The notes: generated by a model not told the origin, from the sequence alone. 64,000 bases of DNA from Methylotetracoccus oryzae (GCF_006175985.1 NZ_SRSH01000015.1:1-64000), one strand, 5' to 3'. Counted from the stretch's first letter, positions 48,277-57,961 are shown. Numbers and translations: made by a program.

Positions 48277-49017
48277 TCAGCTCTTTGTCGGCGATACTTT
48301 GCTGGCGGCTATCGCTTCCAACTGGTGTTGCATCAGTTCCCGAATGCCGCTGTTCGCAAGATCGAGCATCGCGTCGAGTTCGTCACGGCGGAAGGCGTGG
48401 CCTTCGGCCGTGCCCTGCACCTCGACGAAGGCGCCGGCATCGTTCATGACGACGTTCATGTCCGTTTCGGCATCGCAGTCTTCGGCATAATCGAGATCGA
48501 GAACCGGGATGCCCCGATGGATACCGACCGACACCGAGGCGATCTGCCCATGCACCGGATTGATCCGCAGCTTGCGTACTTCCATCAGGCGCTGAACCGC
48601 GACCACCAGCGCGACATAGCCGCCGGTAATCGAAGCCGTCCGGGTGCCGCCGTCCGCCTGGATCACGTCGCAGTCGATGGTCACGGTGCGTTCCCCCAGC
48701 GCTTCGAGATTCATCGCGGCCCGCAGCGAACGTCCGATCAGGCGCTGGATCTCCATGGTCCGGCCACCCTGTTTGCCGCGTGAGGCCTCGCGGCCCGAGC
48801 GCTCGTGGGTGGCGCGCGGCAACATGCCGTACTCGGCCGTGATCCAGCCGCTGCCTTTACCCTTCATGAAGGACGGGACGCGCTCTTCGATACTCGCGGT
48901 GCAGATGACGCGGGTGTCCCCGAATTCGACCAGCACCGAGCCTTCGGCGTGCTTCGTGAAATGGGGAGTGATCCGGATGGCCCGGAGCTGGCCCGGTTCT
49001 CGTCCACTGGGTCGCAT
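48277..49017 (-). CDS. rph: Ribonuclease PH
   Basis: This 246-residue phosphorolytic 3'-5' exoribonuclease trims tRNA 3' ends. Key blocks: [43 protein letters not shown], the RNA/phosphate-contacting [14 protein letters not shown], and [25 protein letters not shown] upstream supports the start at 49017 over the in-frame 49032. It is divergent from the penicillin-acylase-family gene. Confidence 0.96.
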   Translation of the reverse strand: MRPSGREPGQLRAIRITPHFTKHAEGSVLVEFGDTRVICTASIEERVPSFMKGKGSGWITAEYGMLPRATHERSGREASRGKQGGRTMEIQRLIGRSLRAAMNLEALGERTVTIDCDVIQADGGTRTASITGGYVALVVAVQRLMEVRKLRINPVHGQIASVSVGIHRGIPVLDLDYAEDCDAETDMNVVMNDAGAFVEVQGTAEGHAFRRDELDAMLDLANSGIRELMQHQLEAIAASKVSPTKS

Positions 49018-49113
49018 GAAGTGCCCTCTCAAGCAAAGCGCTCCAGTCTACCCTAATCGATGCGTCCGTCCCAAACCCGCGGGGTTCTCATTTTCCGGCG
49101 AGCGGTGCCGCGG

Positions 49114-51504
49114 ATGAGTCGTTCGATGCGTCGAGTGATGCGATGGCTGCTGTGGACGCCAGCGGTGCTGCTGCTTCTGGGCGCCACGCTCGCGCTCGTG
49201 TGGCTGTACCGCTCGCTGCCCGGAACCGACGGCCGTGTCGTACTGGCGGGTCTGGAGCGAGAGGTTGCGGTCACGCAGGACGGATTGGCGGTGCCGGTGA
49301 TTCGTGCCGGCAGCCGGGTCGATGCCTACCGCGCGCTCGGCTACCTGCACGCGCGCGACCGGCTGTTCCAGATGGATCTGGCCCGCCGCAAGAGCGCCGG
49401 TGAACTGGCGGAGATCCTCGGGGACAAGCTACTGGCGACCGACCGCCGGCAGCGGGTCTATCAGGCGCGGCAGGCCGCCCGCGCGGCGGCAGCGGCGCTG
49501 CCGCCTGAGCAGCGCACCGTGCTGGAAGCCTACGCCGAAGGCGTCAACGCGCTGATGGCATCGCTCCGGGCCTGGCCGCCCGAGATCGAACTGCTCGGTT
49601 ACCGGCCGGGGCCGTGGCGTGCGGAGGACAGCCTGCTCGTCGCCTTCGGGATGTTCCAGACCCTGACCACGCAGGAACAGGACGAGCGCATGCTGACGGT
49701 GATGCAGCGGGAACTGCCACCCGAGGTGTTTGCCTTCCTGACACCGGATGCCGATGAGTACGGCCGGCCCCTGGTCGGGGGCAGCGAGCCGCGCCGGCCG
49801 GCGCAGCCCATTCCGCTGGCAGCCCTGGCGACACTGAGCGGCGAGCGATCCGCACAGCCGTTGCGTGTCGCCGTGGATGCCGATGGCCTTGTCGCCGGTT
49901 CCAACCAGTGGGCCGTCGGCGGGCGCAAGACCCGCGACGGGCGCGCCATGGTCGCCAATGACATGCACCTGGCGCTGGGCTTGCCGAATACCTGGTATCG
50001 GGCCGAACTGCGCTACGGCGCCGCCCGCATGGCAGGCGTGACGCTGCCGGGTTTGCCGCTGCTCATCGCCGGCAGCAACGGTGCGGTCGCCTGGGGTTTC
50101 ACGAACGTCGATGCCGATGTCATGGATCTGGTGCGGATCGAGACGGACCCGGCCGATCCGGACGCGTACCGAACGCCCGCGGGTCCGGTTCGATTCGACA
50201 CGCACACCGAGACCATCCCGGTGCGGGGCGCGGAGTCGCTGACGGTCGATCTGCGTCGGACCATCTGGGGACCGGTATTGCCCGACCCTCTGCTCGGCTC
50301 GCCCGTGGCCTTGCGCTGGACCGCGCTGCAGCCCCAGGCGATGAACCTCGGTCTCCTTGAAATGGACGGGGCGATGACGCTGGAGCGAGCGATGGCCGTC
50401 ATGAATCGCTGCGGTATCCCGCCCCAGAACGTCGTTTTGGCCGACAGTGGAGGGCGTATCGCGTGGACTTATGCCGGCGTGTTTCCGAAGCGCCGGGGCT
50501 TCGACGGACTGGTAGCGCGAAGCTGGGCGGACGGGACTGTCGGATGGGAAGGGTTTCTTCCGCCCGAAGCCCTGCCGCGGCTGATCGACCCGGTTGACGG
50601 CTACATCGCGACGGCCAACAACCGGACGCTGGGGCGCGAGTATCCGCATCTGATCGGTCACAATTTTTCCCATGGCTTCCGGGCGTTCCGTATCGCGCAG
50701 CGGCTTGCCGCGATGGATGGGATAGAGGAAGCCGATCTGTTGCAACTGCAGTTGGACACCGGCAGTGAGTTTTTCGAGTTCTACCGCCGGCTAGTCCTTG
50801 AGCTGACCGCGACGCCCTCGCCTGGAGGTGGCAGTGAACTGGCCGACGCGCGCCGCAGTGCCGAAGCCTGGGATGGGCGCATGGAGGCCGACAGTCGCGG
50901 CATCGCGCTATTGGTGCGCTTTCGGCAGCGGCTGGCGGCGACGGTCTTTGAGCCTTTTCTGCGCCGCTGCGTGCAGGCAGAGCCGGGTTTCGCCTATGCC
51001 TGGCGCGAAATGGAAACGCCGCTCCGGGCGTTGCTCCGGCGACGCCCGGAGGCTGCTCTGCCGGACCGGCGCCACGCCAGTTGGCGCGGGTTTCTGTCCG
51101 CCGAACTCGAGTCCATCGTCCGGCAGTTGCGGGCCGACTACGCGATCGACAGGGTGGACAAACTGACGTGGGGCCGGGTCAACGAGATCCACGTCCGCCA
51201 TCCGTTCGGCCGGCTCATTGCACTGCTGTCGCCGTTCGTCGATATGCCGGTGTTCGGCAGTGCCGGCTGCTCCGGCTATTGCGTGCGCATCCTGAGCGGC
51301 GAGCACGGGGCCAGCGAACGCTTCGTCATCTCGCCGAACCATGCCGCGGACGGACTGTTCCACATGCCCGGAGGTCAATCCGGCCATCCCCTGTCCGCCC
51401 ACTACCGGGATCAGCACCAGGCCTGGGTCGACGGCGCGCCCCTGCCGTTCGAGGCGGGTGTTGCCGAACATGGGCTGACGCTCGTGCCCGCCGGCGCCGA
51501 CTGA
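49114..51504 (+). CDS. Penicillin acylase family Ntn hydrolase
   Basis: This protein of about 796 residues begins with a hydrophobic segment (RWLLWTPAVLLLLGATLALVWL) and so is membrane-anchored or exported. It has the alpha-subunit region (LGYLHARDRLFQMDLARR), a cleavage site before Ser near residue 262 (AGSNQWAVGG) and the beta-subunit region (ISPNHAADGLFHMPGGQSGHP). Autocatalytic cleavage at that Ser creates the N-terminal nucleophile. Relatives include quorum-signal acylases, so N-acyl-amide or N-acyl-homoserine-lactone substrates are possible but unproven. An ATG at 49060 is an alternative start. Confidence 0.9.
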   Translation: MSRSMRRVMRWLLWTPAVLLLLGATLALVWLYRSLPGTDGRVVLAGLEREVAVTQDGLAVPVIRAGSRVDAYRALGYLHARDRLFQMDLARRKSAGELAEILGDKLLATDRRQRVYQARQAARAAAAALPPEQRTVLEAYAEGVNALMASLRAWPPEIELLGYRPGPWRAEDSLLVAFGMFQTLTTQEQDERMLTVMQRELPPEVFAFLTPDADEYGRPLVGGSEPRRPAQPIPLAALATLSGERSAQPLRVAVDADGLVAGSNQWAVGGRKTRDGRAMVANDMHLALGLPNTWYRAELRYGAARMAGVTLPGLPLLIAGSNGAVAWGFTNVDADVMDLVRIETDPADPDAYRTPAGPVRFDTHTETIPVRGAESLTVDLRRTIWGPVLPDPLLGSPVALRWTALQPQAMNLGLLEMDGAMTLERAMAVMNRCGIPPQNVVLADSGGRIAWTYAGVFPKRRGFDGLVARSWADGTVGWEGFLPPEALPRLIDPVDGYIATANNRTLGREYPHLIGHNFSHGFRAFRIAQRLAAMDGIEEADLLQLQLDTGSEFFEFYRRLVLELTATPSPGGGSELADARRSAEAWDGRMEADSRGIALLVRFRQRLAATVFEPFLRRCVQAEPGFAYAWREMETPLRALLRRRPEAALPDRRHASWRGFLSAELESIVRQLRADYAIDRVDKLTWGRVNEIHVRHPFGRLIALLSPFVDMPVFGSAGCSGYCVRILSGEHGASERFVISPNHAADGLFHMPGGQSGHPLSAHYRDQHQAWVDGAPLPFEAGVAEHGLTLVPAGAD

Positions 51505-51591
51505 CTCGGGGTGGTATCGATGGGGTTTCCTCGGCAGCCCGGTAGCCCTTAACATGGCGGATTGTCCAGCCAACAGGAATACCCGCGGAGT

Positions 51592-52461
51592 ATGTTGAGA
51601 AGCATGACGGCCTACGCCAGCCACGACAGTGTGCTGGAAGACTGGTCTCTGACCTGGGAACTGCGGTCAGTGAATCACCGGTTCCTGGATGTCTCGCTGC
51701 GCCTGCCGGATGCATTCCGCTTCCTCGAGTCGGATGTGCGGGCGCGGATCGGGGCCAGCCTGCGGCGCGGGCGCGTCGAATGCACGCTGATCTGGAAGAA
51801 GGCCGAGGGCACGGCGGGCGTCATCAGCCTGAACGCGGCGCGGCTCCGTGCCGTGCTGGATTCGGCCAAGGCAGTAGAGGAACAGGCCGGGCGGTCGCTG
51901 GCTCCGTTCAGCGCGCTGGATGTCCTGGGCTGGCCGGGCGTTCTGGAAGACCGGGCAGCCGATCGGGAGCGCCTGGGCGCTCTGGCCATGGCCTCGCTGG
52001 ACGAGGTTCTGGTGCAGGCCGTCACGGCGCGTGAACGGGAAGGCGAAAGTCTCGCCGCATTGCTGCGCGAGCGACTGCTGCAGATCGGCGAGTGTGTCGC
52101 TCGCGTGCGGGTGCGGATGCCGGAGGTGTTGCGGATGCAGCGCGAAAAGCTTCAGGCCAAGATTGCCGAGGTGAGCGCGCGTCCCGACGCGGACCGCATG
52201 GAGCAGGAACTGGTGTACTGGGCCCAGAAGCTCGATGTCGCGGAGGAGATGGACCGGCTGTCGGCCCACGTCGAGGAGTTCCTGCGGTCGCTGGACACGG
52301 CGGAGTCGGTGGGGCGCCGTCTCGATTTCCTGTCCCAGGAAATGAACCGCGAGGCCAACACCCTCGGCTCCAAGTCGTCGGACATCGAAACGACGCGCGC
52401 CGCGATGGAGATCAAGGTGCTGATCGAGCAGATTCGCGAGCAGGTGCAGAATGTCGAGTGA
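51592..52461 (+). CDS. yicC: YicC family endoribonuclease-like protein
   Basis: This 289-residue protein has the YicC N-terminal domain (MLRSMTAYAS, RSVNHRFLDVSLRLP) and the C-terminal DUF1732 block (RLDFLSQEMNREANTLGSKS). Members have been reported as ribonucleases influencing sRNA stability. It directly precedes gmk, a widespread conserved pair. CGGAG lies close upstream of the ATG at 51592. Confidence 0.92.
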   Translation: MLRSMTAYASHDSVLEDWSLTWELRSVNHRFLDVSLRLPDAFRFLESDVRARIGASLRRGRVECTLIWKKAEGTAGVISLNAARLRAVLDSAKAVEEQAGRSLAPFSALDVLGWPGVLEDRAADRERLGALAMASLDEVLVQAVTAREREGESLAALLRERLLQIGECVARVRVRMPEVLRMQREKLQAKIAEVSARPDADRMEQELVYWAQKLDVAEEMDRLSAHVEEFLRSLDTAESVGRRLDFLSQEMNREANTLGSKSSDIETTRAAMEIKVLIEQIREQVQNVE

Positions 52462-52518
52462 GGTCGCGGGAAGGGTGCGGGGCGGTGGCGGCTTGTCGCA
52501 CGTGGCGGAGCGCGGGCC

Positions 52519-53133
52519 GTGAGTCGCGGTAACCTGATCGTATTATCCGCGCCCTCGGGCGCCGGCAAGACCAGTCTCGTGCGCGCGCTGCGCGCAGAGG
52601 TCACCGGGCTCGCGGTGTCGGTGTCGCATACGACGCGCGCTCAGCGACCGGGCGAGCGTCACGGGGAGGCCTATTTCTTCGTCGATCACGCCGAGTTCGA
52701 GCGGATGATCGCGGCCGAGGGGTTCCTCGAATATGCCCGGGTTTTCGACAACTACTACGGCACGGCGCGGCAGACCGTGGAAGACACGCTGGCGTCCGGT
52801 CAGGACGTGTTGCTGGAGATCGACTGGCAGGGCGCGCGTGTCGTGAAGTCGCTGATGCCGGACTGCCTTTCGGTATTCGTGTTGCCGCCATCGCGCGAAG
52901 CACTGGAATCGCGCTTGCGCGACCGCGGCCAGGATCCCGACGAGGTCATCGCGCGGCGCATGCGCGATGCGATCTCGGAGATGTCGCACTATTCGGAATA
53001 TGACTTCCTCATCGTCAACGACATCTTCGAGGAGGCGCTCGGTGCCCTGAAGGACATCGTGCTGACGCAGCGGCTCAGAACCTCACAGCAATCCCATCGT
53101 CTGGCGGAGTTGCTCGCCTCGCTGCTGGGCTAG
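52519..53133 (+). CDS. gmk: Guanylate kinase
   Basis: This 204-residue kinase phosphorylates GMP to GDP. It has the P-loop SAPSGAGKTSL (10-20), the GMP-binding SHTTRAQRPGERHGEAYFF, the LEIDWQGAR segment and the RLRDRGQDPDEVIARRM lid. It uses a GTG start (52519), with GGAG upstream, 57 bases after yicC. The end lies 15 bases from the convergent regA gene. Confidence 0.96.
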   Translation: MSRGNLIVLSAPSGAGKTSLVRALRAEVTGLAVSVSHTTRAQRPGERHGEAYFFVDHAEFERMIAAEGFLEYARVFDNYYGTARQTVEDTLASGQDVLLEIDWQGARVVKSLMPDCLSVFVLPPSREALESRLRDRGQDPDEVIARRMRDAISEMSHYSEYDFLIVNDIFEEALGALKDIVLTQRLRTSQQSHRLAELLASLLG

Positions 53134-53148
53134 GGCGTAGTTCTCCGG

Positions 53149-53709
53149 CTATTCCTTGACCGGCCGCTTCTCGAGCTTGCGCTGCAGCGTGCGGCGATGC
53201 ATGCCGAGCGCGCGCGCGGCGGCGGAGATGTTGCCGTCGTGCGCGACGAGCACCTTTTGCAGATGCTCCCATTCCAACCGTTTGACCGAAAGCGGCTTTT
53301 CCTTGATTTCGACATTGGTGTCGCCCTCGTCCTTATGCAGGGCATTGACGATTTCGTCCGTGTCGGCCGGCTTGGTCAGGTAGTGTACGGCACCGAGCTT
53401 GATGGCCTCGACCGCCGTGATGATGCTCGCGAATCCGGTCAACATGACGATGCGCGTGTTGACGTCGAGTTCGGAAAGCCGTTTGACGAGCAGCAGCCCC
53501 GATTCATGGCCTATGCGCAGGTCGATCACCGCGTATTCCGGCGTGATGCGTTCCGCCAACGCCAACCCGGCCTCAACGTCATTCGCGACATGCACTTCGA
53601 AGCCGCGCTTCTCCAGCGCCTGCGCCAGCACCGCGCAGAAGGTCGGGTCGTCGTCGACCAGCAGCAATCTGGGATGTTCGAGTTGATCGGTTTCGAGTTC
53701 GGGTGTCAT
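53149..53709 (-). CDS. regA: Redox response regulator RegA/ActR/PrrA
   Basis: This 186-residue two-domain regulator has a receiver (Asp20, Asp21, phospho-Asp63 in VIDLRIGHESGL, Lys in LTKPAD) and a C-terminal Fis-type helix-turn-helix near 150-186 (ISAAARALGMHRRTLQRKL). The HTH matches the strongly conserved RegA/PrrA form. It overlaps the regB stop/start by 4 bases (ATGA) and is translated with it. In other proteobacteria the pair controls respiration, carbon and nitrogen fixation or photosynthesis genes. Confidence 0.93.
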   Translation of the reverse strand: MTPELETDQLEHPRLLLVDDDPTFCAVLAQALEKRGFEVHVANDVEAGLALAERITPEYAVIDLRIGHESGLLLVKRLSELDVNTRIVMLTGFASIITAVEAIKLGAVHYLTKPADTDEIVNALHKDEGDTNVEIKEKPLSVKRLEWEHLQKVLVAHDGNISAAARALGMHRRTLQRKLEKRPVKE

Positions 53710-55040
53710 GCGTAGGGCAACAACGGAAGTGTGATGGCCGTGCGGGTACCGCCGCCCGCGCGTGGCAGCAATTCGATCGAGCCGCCGAGGCGTTCGATCG
53801 TGCTGAAGGCGAGAAACAGACCCACGCCGAGGCCGTGCTCCTTGGTGGTGATCGGGGCTTTGCCCAGATGCGCGGACAGGTCAGGCGCGATGCCGGGCCC
53901 TCGGTCGGTGACGTCGATGAACGCCCGGTCCTGATTCCATCCCGATTCGAGCATGACACCTTTCGGCGAAACCTCGGCGGCGTTGTTCAGGATGTTGATC
54001 AGGGCTTGGGTCAGTGTCACTTCGGCGATGATCAGCGGCGAGGGGCCGGGCGTCCGGAGTCGATAGTCGAGTGCCACCCCCGGCTTCTCCCGGCGCCAGG
54101 TTTCGGTGACTTCGTTCAGATACCGCGTGATCGGCATCGGGTGCCCGCCTTCGGCGCGGGCTTCGCCCGCCGAGGCCGACATGACGGCCAACGCATTCTT
54201 GCAGCGGGTGATCTGGCCGCGAAGGATCTGCATCTTTTCGCGCAGGGCCGCGAATTCCTCGGCTTCGAATTCCTGCTCCAGTTCATGGATGACGATCGCC
54301 ATCGTCCCTAGCGGTGTGCCCATCTCGTGCGCAGCGCCTGCCGCGAGCGTTCCGAGCGCGACGACCCGTTCGTTGCGCAGCGCTTGTTCCCGTGCTTCGG
54401 CCAGACGGCGTTCCCGCTCGCGCAAGGTGTTCGCCATCTCGACGACGAAATAGGCCACCAGCACGGCGCTGAAGACGAAGCCGAACCACATCCCGAAGAC
54501 ATGCAACTGGATGTCGTGGTGCTCCATGTAGCTGTGGGTCATCAGCGACACGTCGGAAGGGAGCGTTACCGCCTGAATCTCGGGCAGCGGCTGGTAATAG
54601 CCGATCAGCACCGTGTAGCAGGACGAGGCAAAGATGACCAGATACCACGTGTACGAATGCGGCAGAACCGTCGCGGCGATGATCAGCGGGAGCAGGAAGA
54701 ACCACGCCATGGGATTCGTGGCGCCGCCGGTGAAGTAAAGGATCGCCGTGATGGCCAGCACATCCACGGCAATCTGCGTGAACAGTTCGAATTCGCTGAC
54801 TGCCGGAGCGGAGGTCAGGCGAATCCACGTGATCCAGTTAAAGGTGCCCAGCACGGTCAGTATTCCCCACAGGGGAATCTGCCGGATAGGGATGTCGAGA
54901 CCATACACGCTGATCAGGATCAGCATGGCTTCCACGCCCAGCAACAGGTTCCTCAGGACGAAGAGCCAGTGAAGATTCTTCCGGGCGGTTTGGTCGGAAT
55001 CCGCGGGGACCGGAATCGACATCTTGGCGGGCGTATTCAT
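53706..55040 (-). CDS. regB: Redox sensor histidine kinase RegB/PrrB
   Basis: This 444-residue sensor has about six transmembrane segments in residues 27-205, then the phosphoacceptor His238 in GAAHEMGTPLG and an HATPase_c domain. Diagnostic RegB features are present: the quinone-contacting GGATNPMAWFFLLP (105-118) and a cysteine (Cys280 in ITRCKNALAVM) at the position of the redox-active RegB Cys265. It should read ubiquinone and thiol redox state and control RegA phosphorylation. It is the first gene of the regB-regA unit. Confidence 0.94.
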   Translation of the reverse strand: MNTPAKMSIPVPADSDQTARKNLHWLFVLRNLLLGVEAMLILISVYGLDIPIRQIPLWGILTVLGTFNWITWIRLTSAPAVSEFELFTQIAVDVLAITAILYFTGGATNPMAWFFLLPLIIAATVLPHSYTWYLVIFASSCYTVLIGYYQPLPEIQAVTLPSDVSLMTHSYMEHHDIQLHVFGMWFGFVFSAVLVAYFVVEMANTLRERERRLAEAREQALRNERVVALGTLAAGAAHEMGTPLGTMAIVIHELEQEFEAEEFAALREKMQILRGQITRCKNALAVMSASAGEARAEGGHPMPITRYLNEVTETWRREKPGVALDYRLRTPGPSPLIIAEVTLTQALINILNNAAEVSPKGVMLESGWNQDRAFIDVTDRGPGIAPDLSAHLGKAPITTKEHGLGVGLFLAFSTIERLGGSIELLPRAGGGTRTAITLPLLPYA

Positions 55041-55238
55041 CGCGGAATTCTATCGTTTTCCCGGGATCGTGTAAGCCTGGAGCCCGGTAAGGTGGAATGC
55101 GGGGCCGGTGTTCCTCCCACTGCGCCCGGCGCCGATGGAGATGACCGAGCCTGTCGTGACCGCGGAGAATACGGCTAACCGTGACCCGCCCTTTGGCCGC
55201 GACAATTTGTCACATTTTTCAGTCGGGTTTTGATCAGT

Positions 55239-55319
55239 ATGCTTCAACCTAACTACTTGGGTATCGCTCCCTTGTTTGTTACCGAAGCACAACCGGTGCT
55301 TGAATTCCTCCTTCTATAG
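55239..55319 (+). CDS. Candidate 26-residue ORF (or small RNA)
   Basis: An ATG-started frame of 26 codons (MLQPNYLGIAPL..., hydrophobic end EFLLL) ends 6 bases before a strong terminator. No convincing ribosome site precedes it, so the transcript may be a non-coding RNA rather than a message. The plus-strand unit has no other gene: both neighbours are on the minus strand. Confidence 0.35.
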   Translation: MLQPNYLGIAPLFVTEAQPVLEFLLL

Positions 55320-55325
55320 TGCATT

Positions 55326-55352
55326 ACAGGGCCTCTTGAGGCCCTGTTTTTT
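55326..55352 (+). terminator. Strong Rho-independent terminator
   Basis: Inverted 10-bp arms (ACAGGGCCTC and GAGGCCCTGT) are separated by two bases and followed by six T. The T-run is only on the plus strand, so it terminates a plus-strand transcript, although the adjacent genes are all on the minus strand. Confidence 0.88.
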
Positions 55353-55412
55353 ATGCGGCTAAACCCGTCTCGACTCGCGTACAGCGGCTTTTCGCCCAGG
55401 CGCTCACCGCCA

Positions 55413-56219
55413 TCAGCGGATACGGTCGCAGTCGGGTTTTTTGTGCGAGCCCAGATATTGCGCCTCCAGTGCGACGGCCGTCGCGATGCCGGCGTCGAGG
55501 CTGGCGCTGCGCTCGCTGCCGTGAGCCGCGTGCAAGGCCATGAACGCTCCCGATCGCGCGTTCGCTTCGAGGTTCCGCCACGCCATCGCCGCTTCCTTGG
55601 GATTGAAGCCGGCGCGCCCCATCAGTTCGAGCCCGAGCCGATCGGCCTCAGCCTCTTGCGCCGCGTCGTAGGGCACTGATACTCCGCCCTCGGCGGGCAC
55701 GCCGAGCAAGCCATACGCCAGAGCCGAATCCGGGTTGCGCGAAGAGTTGAAGGCTCCGTTCAAATCGAGCTCCGGGCGGTTATGCAGCGCGGCACCAACG
55801 CGTCTCTCCGGATGCCGCGCCAGCATGTGCCCAACATTGTGAGCGATCACCGCCGCCAGTTGGTGCTGGTTGCGCAGCACCTTGAGCAGGCTGCTGTTCA
55901 CGCCGATCTTGCCACCCGGCAGGACGAAGGTCGAAGGCGGGTCTTTGCGGAAAACGGCGATTTCCCAGTCGCCGCCCCGCGACCGCACGACCGCACCGGC
56001 TACGCAAATGATGTGGGCATTGGTGTGCGCGTCTTCGTCCAGAGGCGTTGCGGCCTTGATCTGTTCGAAGGCCTTGGCGGCCAGTTTGGTGACGTTCACG
56101 GTGGCGGGCAGCGCATGCTGCGGTGCAGTCTGGCGAGGCGCCTTGGAACTGCAGCCGGCGGCCAGCAGGCTCGCTGAGCCCAGGATGATCAGAGCGCGGA
56201 ATAGTCGGGTGACAAGCAT
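55413..56219 (-). CDS. M48-like lipoprotein with altered zinc motif
   Basis: This 268-residue lipoprotein (LAAGC, Cys23) has an M48 peptidase fold. The zinc-ligand helix reads HNVGH (His127, Asn128, His131) instead of HExxH, so the general-base glutamate is replaced by Asn. The downstream EAEADRLG ligand segment is intact. It may bind zinc but is probably inactive as a protease, or has another role. BepA/LoiP-type relatives act in outer-membrane quality control. Confidence 0.85.
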   Translation of the reverse strand: MLVTRLFRALIILGSASLLAAGCSSKAPRQTAPQHALPATVNVTKLAAKAFEQIKAATPLDEDAHTNAHIICVAGAVVRSRGGDWEIAVFRKDPPSTFVLPGGKIGVNSSLLKVLRNQHQLAAVIAHNVGHMLARHPERRVGAALHNRPELDLNGAFNSSRNPDSALAYGLLGVPAEGGVSVPYDAAQEAEADRLGLELMGRAGFNPKEAAMAWRNLEANARSGAFMALHAAHGSERSASLDAGIATAVALEAQYLGSHKKPDCDRIR

Positions 56220-56314
56220 TAGGCCGTGGGTCCGGTGAACGAAGCGGGTGATGATACGAGATATTGCCGACCGGGTCCAAAGAGGGCACGGAACCGGTCA
56301 GGGAACTCGTTCCG

Positions 56315-56965
56315 CTAAGTTGCGCGGAGTGGGGCGCAGGTAACGCCGGTACCCCCGAGCCCGCAATAACCTGCAGGGTTCTTCGCCAGGTACTGCTGAT
56401 GGTAAGCCTCGGCGAAGAAGAAGGGTCCCGCCGGGGCTATCTCGGTGGTGATCTTGCCGAAGCCGGCGCGGGTCAGCGCCTCCTGAAAACGGGCGCAGGA
56501 TGCCGCCGCGACAGCCTGCTGCCGTTCGGAGTGGGTATAGACCGCAGAGCGATATTGGGTGCCGCGGTCGTTGCCTTGGCGCATCCCCTGTGTCGGGTCA
56601 TGCGACTCCCAGAAGGTTGCCAGCAGCGTCTCGTAGGCTACTTTTGCCGGATCGAACACGACGCGCACGACTTCCGCGTGGCCCGTGCCTCCCGTGCAGA
56701 CTTCTTCATAGGTCGGATTGGGGGTGTAGCCACCGGCATAACCGACGGCGGTTGAATAAACCCCGGGTATCGACCAGAACTTGCGTTCCGCACCCCAGAA
56801 GCAACCCAGGCCGAACGTGGCGATCTCCAGCCCATCCGGGTATGGGGGCTGCAGCCGGTGGCCGTTGACGAAATGGTGCTCCGGAACCGCGACGAGTGTG
56901 GCCCGACCCGGCAGTGCCGATTCGGCGTCCGGCAGCGTCTGCTTACCATTCAGGAAACTCCACAT
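56315..56965 (-). CDS. msrA: Peptide methionine sulfoxide reductase A
   Basis: This 216-residue enzyme reduces methionine-S-sulfoxide. The catalytic Cys55 sits in [10 protein letters not shown], followed by the [20 protein letters not shown] and [22 protein letters not shown] blocks. C-terminal cysteines (GYCGLGG and TCAPL) are the likely resolving pair. It is another oxidative-damage repair gene in this region, near hslO. Confidence 0.95.
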   Translation of the reverse strand: MWSFLNGKQTLPDAESALPGRATLVAVPEHHFVNGHRLQPPYPDGLEIATFGLGCFWGAERKFWSIPGVYSTAVGYAGGYTPNPTYEEVCTGGTGHAEVVRVVFDPAKVAYETLLATFWESHDPTQGMRQGNDRGTQYRSAVYTHSERQQAVAAASCARFQEALTRAGFGKITTEIAPAGPFFFAEAYHQQYLAKNPAGYCGLGGTGVTCAPLRAT

Positions 56966-57082
56966 GATGCCTCCGCAGTCAGTTGATCCGACGTCGACAG
57001 GTCGGGCGCCGGAAATGATCCGCCGTGGCTTGGACCGAAGGCCGTATAATCGGTCCGGACCCCCTCACCTGTGTTGGTCACG

Positions 57083-57952
57083 ATGTTACAGGAAGACAGT
57101 TTTCGCCGGTTTTTGTTCGAGGATCTCGGGGTGCGCGGGGAGTTCGTCCGCCTCGGGAACAGCTGGAAATCCGTGCTCGAACGCCATCCCTATCCCGAGA
57201 CAGTGAGTCGTCAACTGGGACAGGCCCTGGCGGCGGTGGTACTGCTGTCGGCCACCATCAAGTTCAAGGGCGCGTTGATCCTGCAGGTTCAGGGCGACGG
57301 CCCGCTGCACACGCTGGTCGTGCAGGCCACGGACCAGCGCACGGTGCGCGGCATTGCGCATTGGCGGGGCGACGTTCCGGAAGGACCTCTCGACGCTGTC
57401 TTCGGATCCGGCCGGATCGTCCTGACCGTACAGTGTGAGGGCACGGAACCTTATCAGGGCGTTACCGAACTGGTCGGCGATACGCTGGCGGCAGCGATCG
57501 AACACTATTTCCAACGCTCCGAGCAGCTGGCCACGCGCCTGTGGCTGGCTGCCGATCCGCAGCGTGCGGCCGGCCTGTTCCTGCAGGAGGTTCCCGGAAG
57601 CCATCAGGATTCCGAGGACTGGTCTCGGGTCTGCCTGTTGGCCGATACCGTCACCGGCAACGAACTCCTGACGCTGCCCAGCGAGAACCTGCTCTATCGT
57701 CTGTTCAACGAAGAACGGGTCCGACTGTTCGAGCCGGAGGTCGTGACCTTCAGCTGCAACTGCTCGCGCGACCGGATCGAACGGGTGCTGGTCGCCCTCG
57801 GCCGGGCGGAGATCGAGGAAACCTTGCGGGTAGAGCCTTCCATCGCCGTCCATTGCGATTTTTGCAACCGGCTTTATCAGTTCGATGCCGTGGATATCGG
57901 AAGTCTGTTCGCCGACGAGGGCCGCGTCATGGGCTCGATCCGCAAGCATTGA
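57083..57952 (+). CDS. hslO: Hsp33 redox-regulated chaperone
   Basis: This 289-residue holdase is activated by oxidation. The C-terminal zinc switch is complete: Cys225-x-Cys227 (FSCNCSRD) and Cys258-x-x-Cys261 (HCDFCNRLY). The N-terminal chaperone domain contains LLSATIKFKGALILQVQG. Oxidative unfolding of this region exposes substrate sites. The start at 57083 is an ATG; the GTG at 57071 is possible. It is divergent from msrA. Confidence 0.95.
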   Translation: MLQEDSFRRFLFEDLGVRGEFVRLGNSWKSVLERHPYPETVSRQLGQALAAVVLLSATIKFKGALILQVQGDGPLHTLVVQATDQRTVRGIAHWRGDVPEGPLDAVFGSGRIVLTVQCEGTEPYQGVTELVGDTLAAAIEHYFQRSEQLATRLWLAADPQRAAGLFLQEVPGSHQDSEDWSRVCLLADTVTGNELLTLPSENLLYRLFNEERVRLFEPEVVTFSCNCSRDRIERVLVALGRAEIEETLRVEPSIAVHCDFCNRLYQFDAVDIGSLFADEGRVMGSIRKH

Positions 57953-57961
57953 TTCCCACGA

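Larger units (their letters stand above)
55041..55412. other. Spacer with regB promoter and an orphan plus-strand unit
   Basis: About 372 bases between two minus-strand genes. It must carry the regB promoter. It also contains a plus-strand short open frame (55239-55319) ending just before a strong plus-strand terminator (55326-55352), described separately. Confidence 0.6.
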
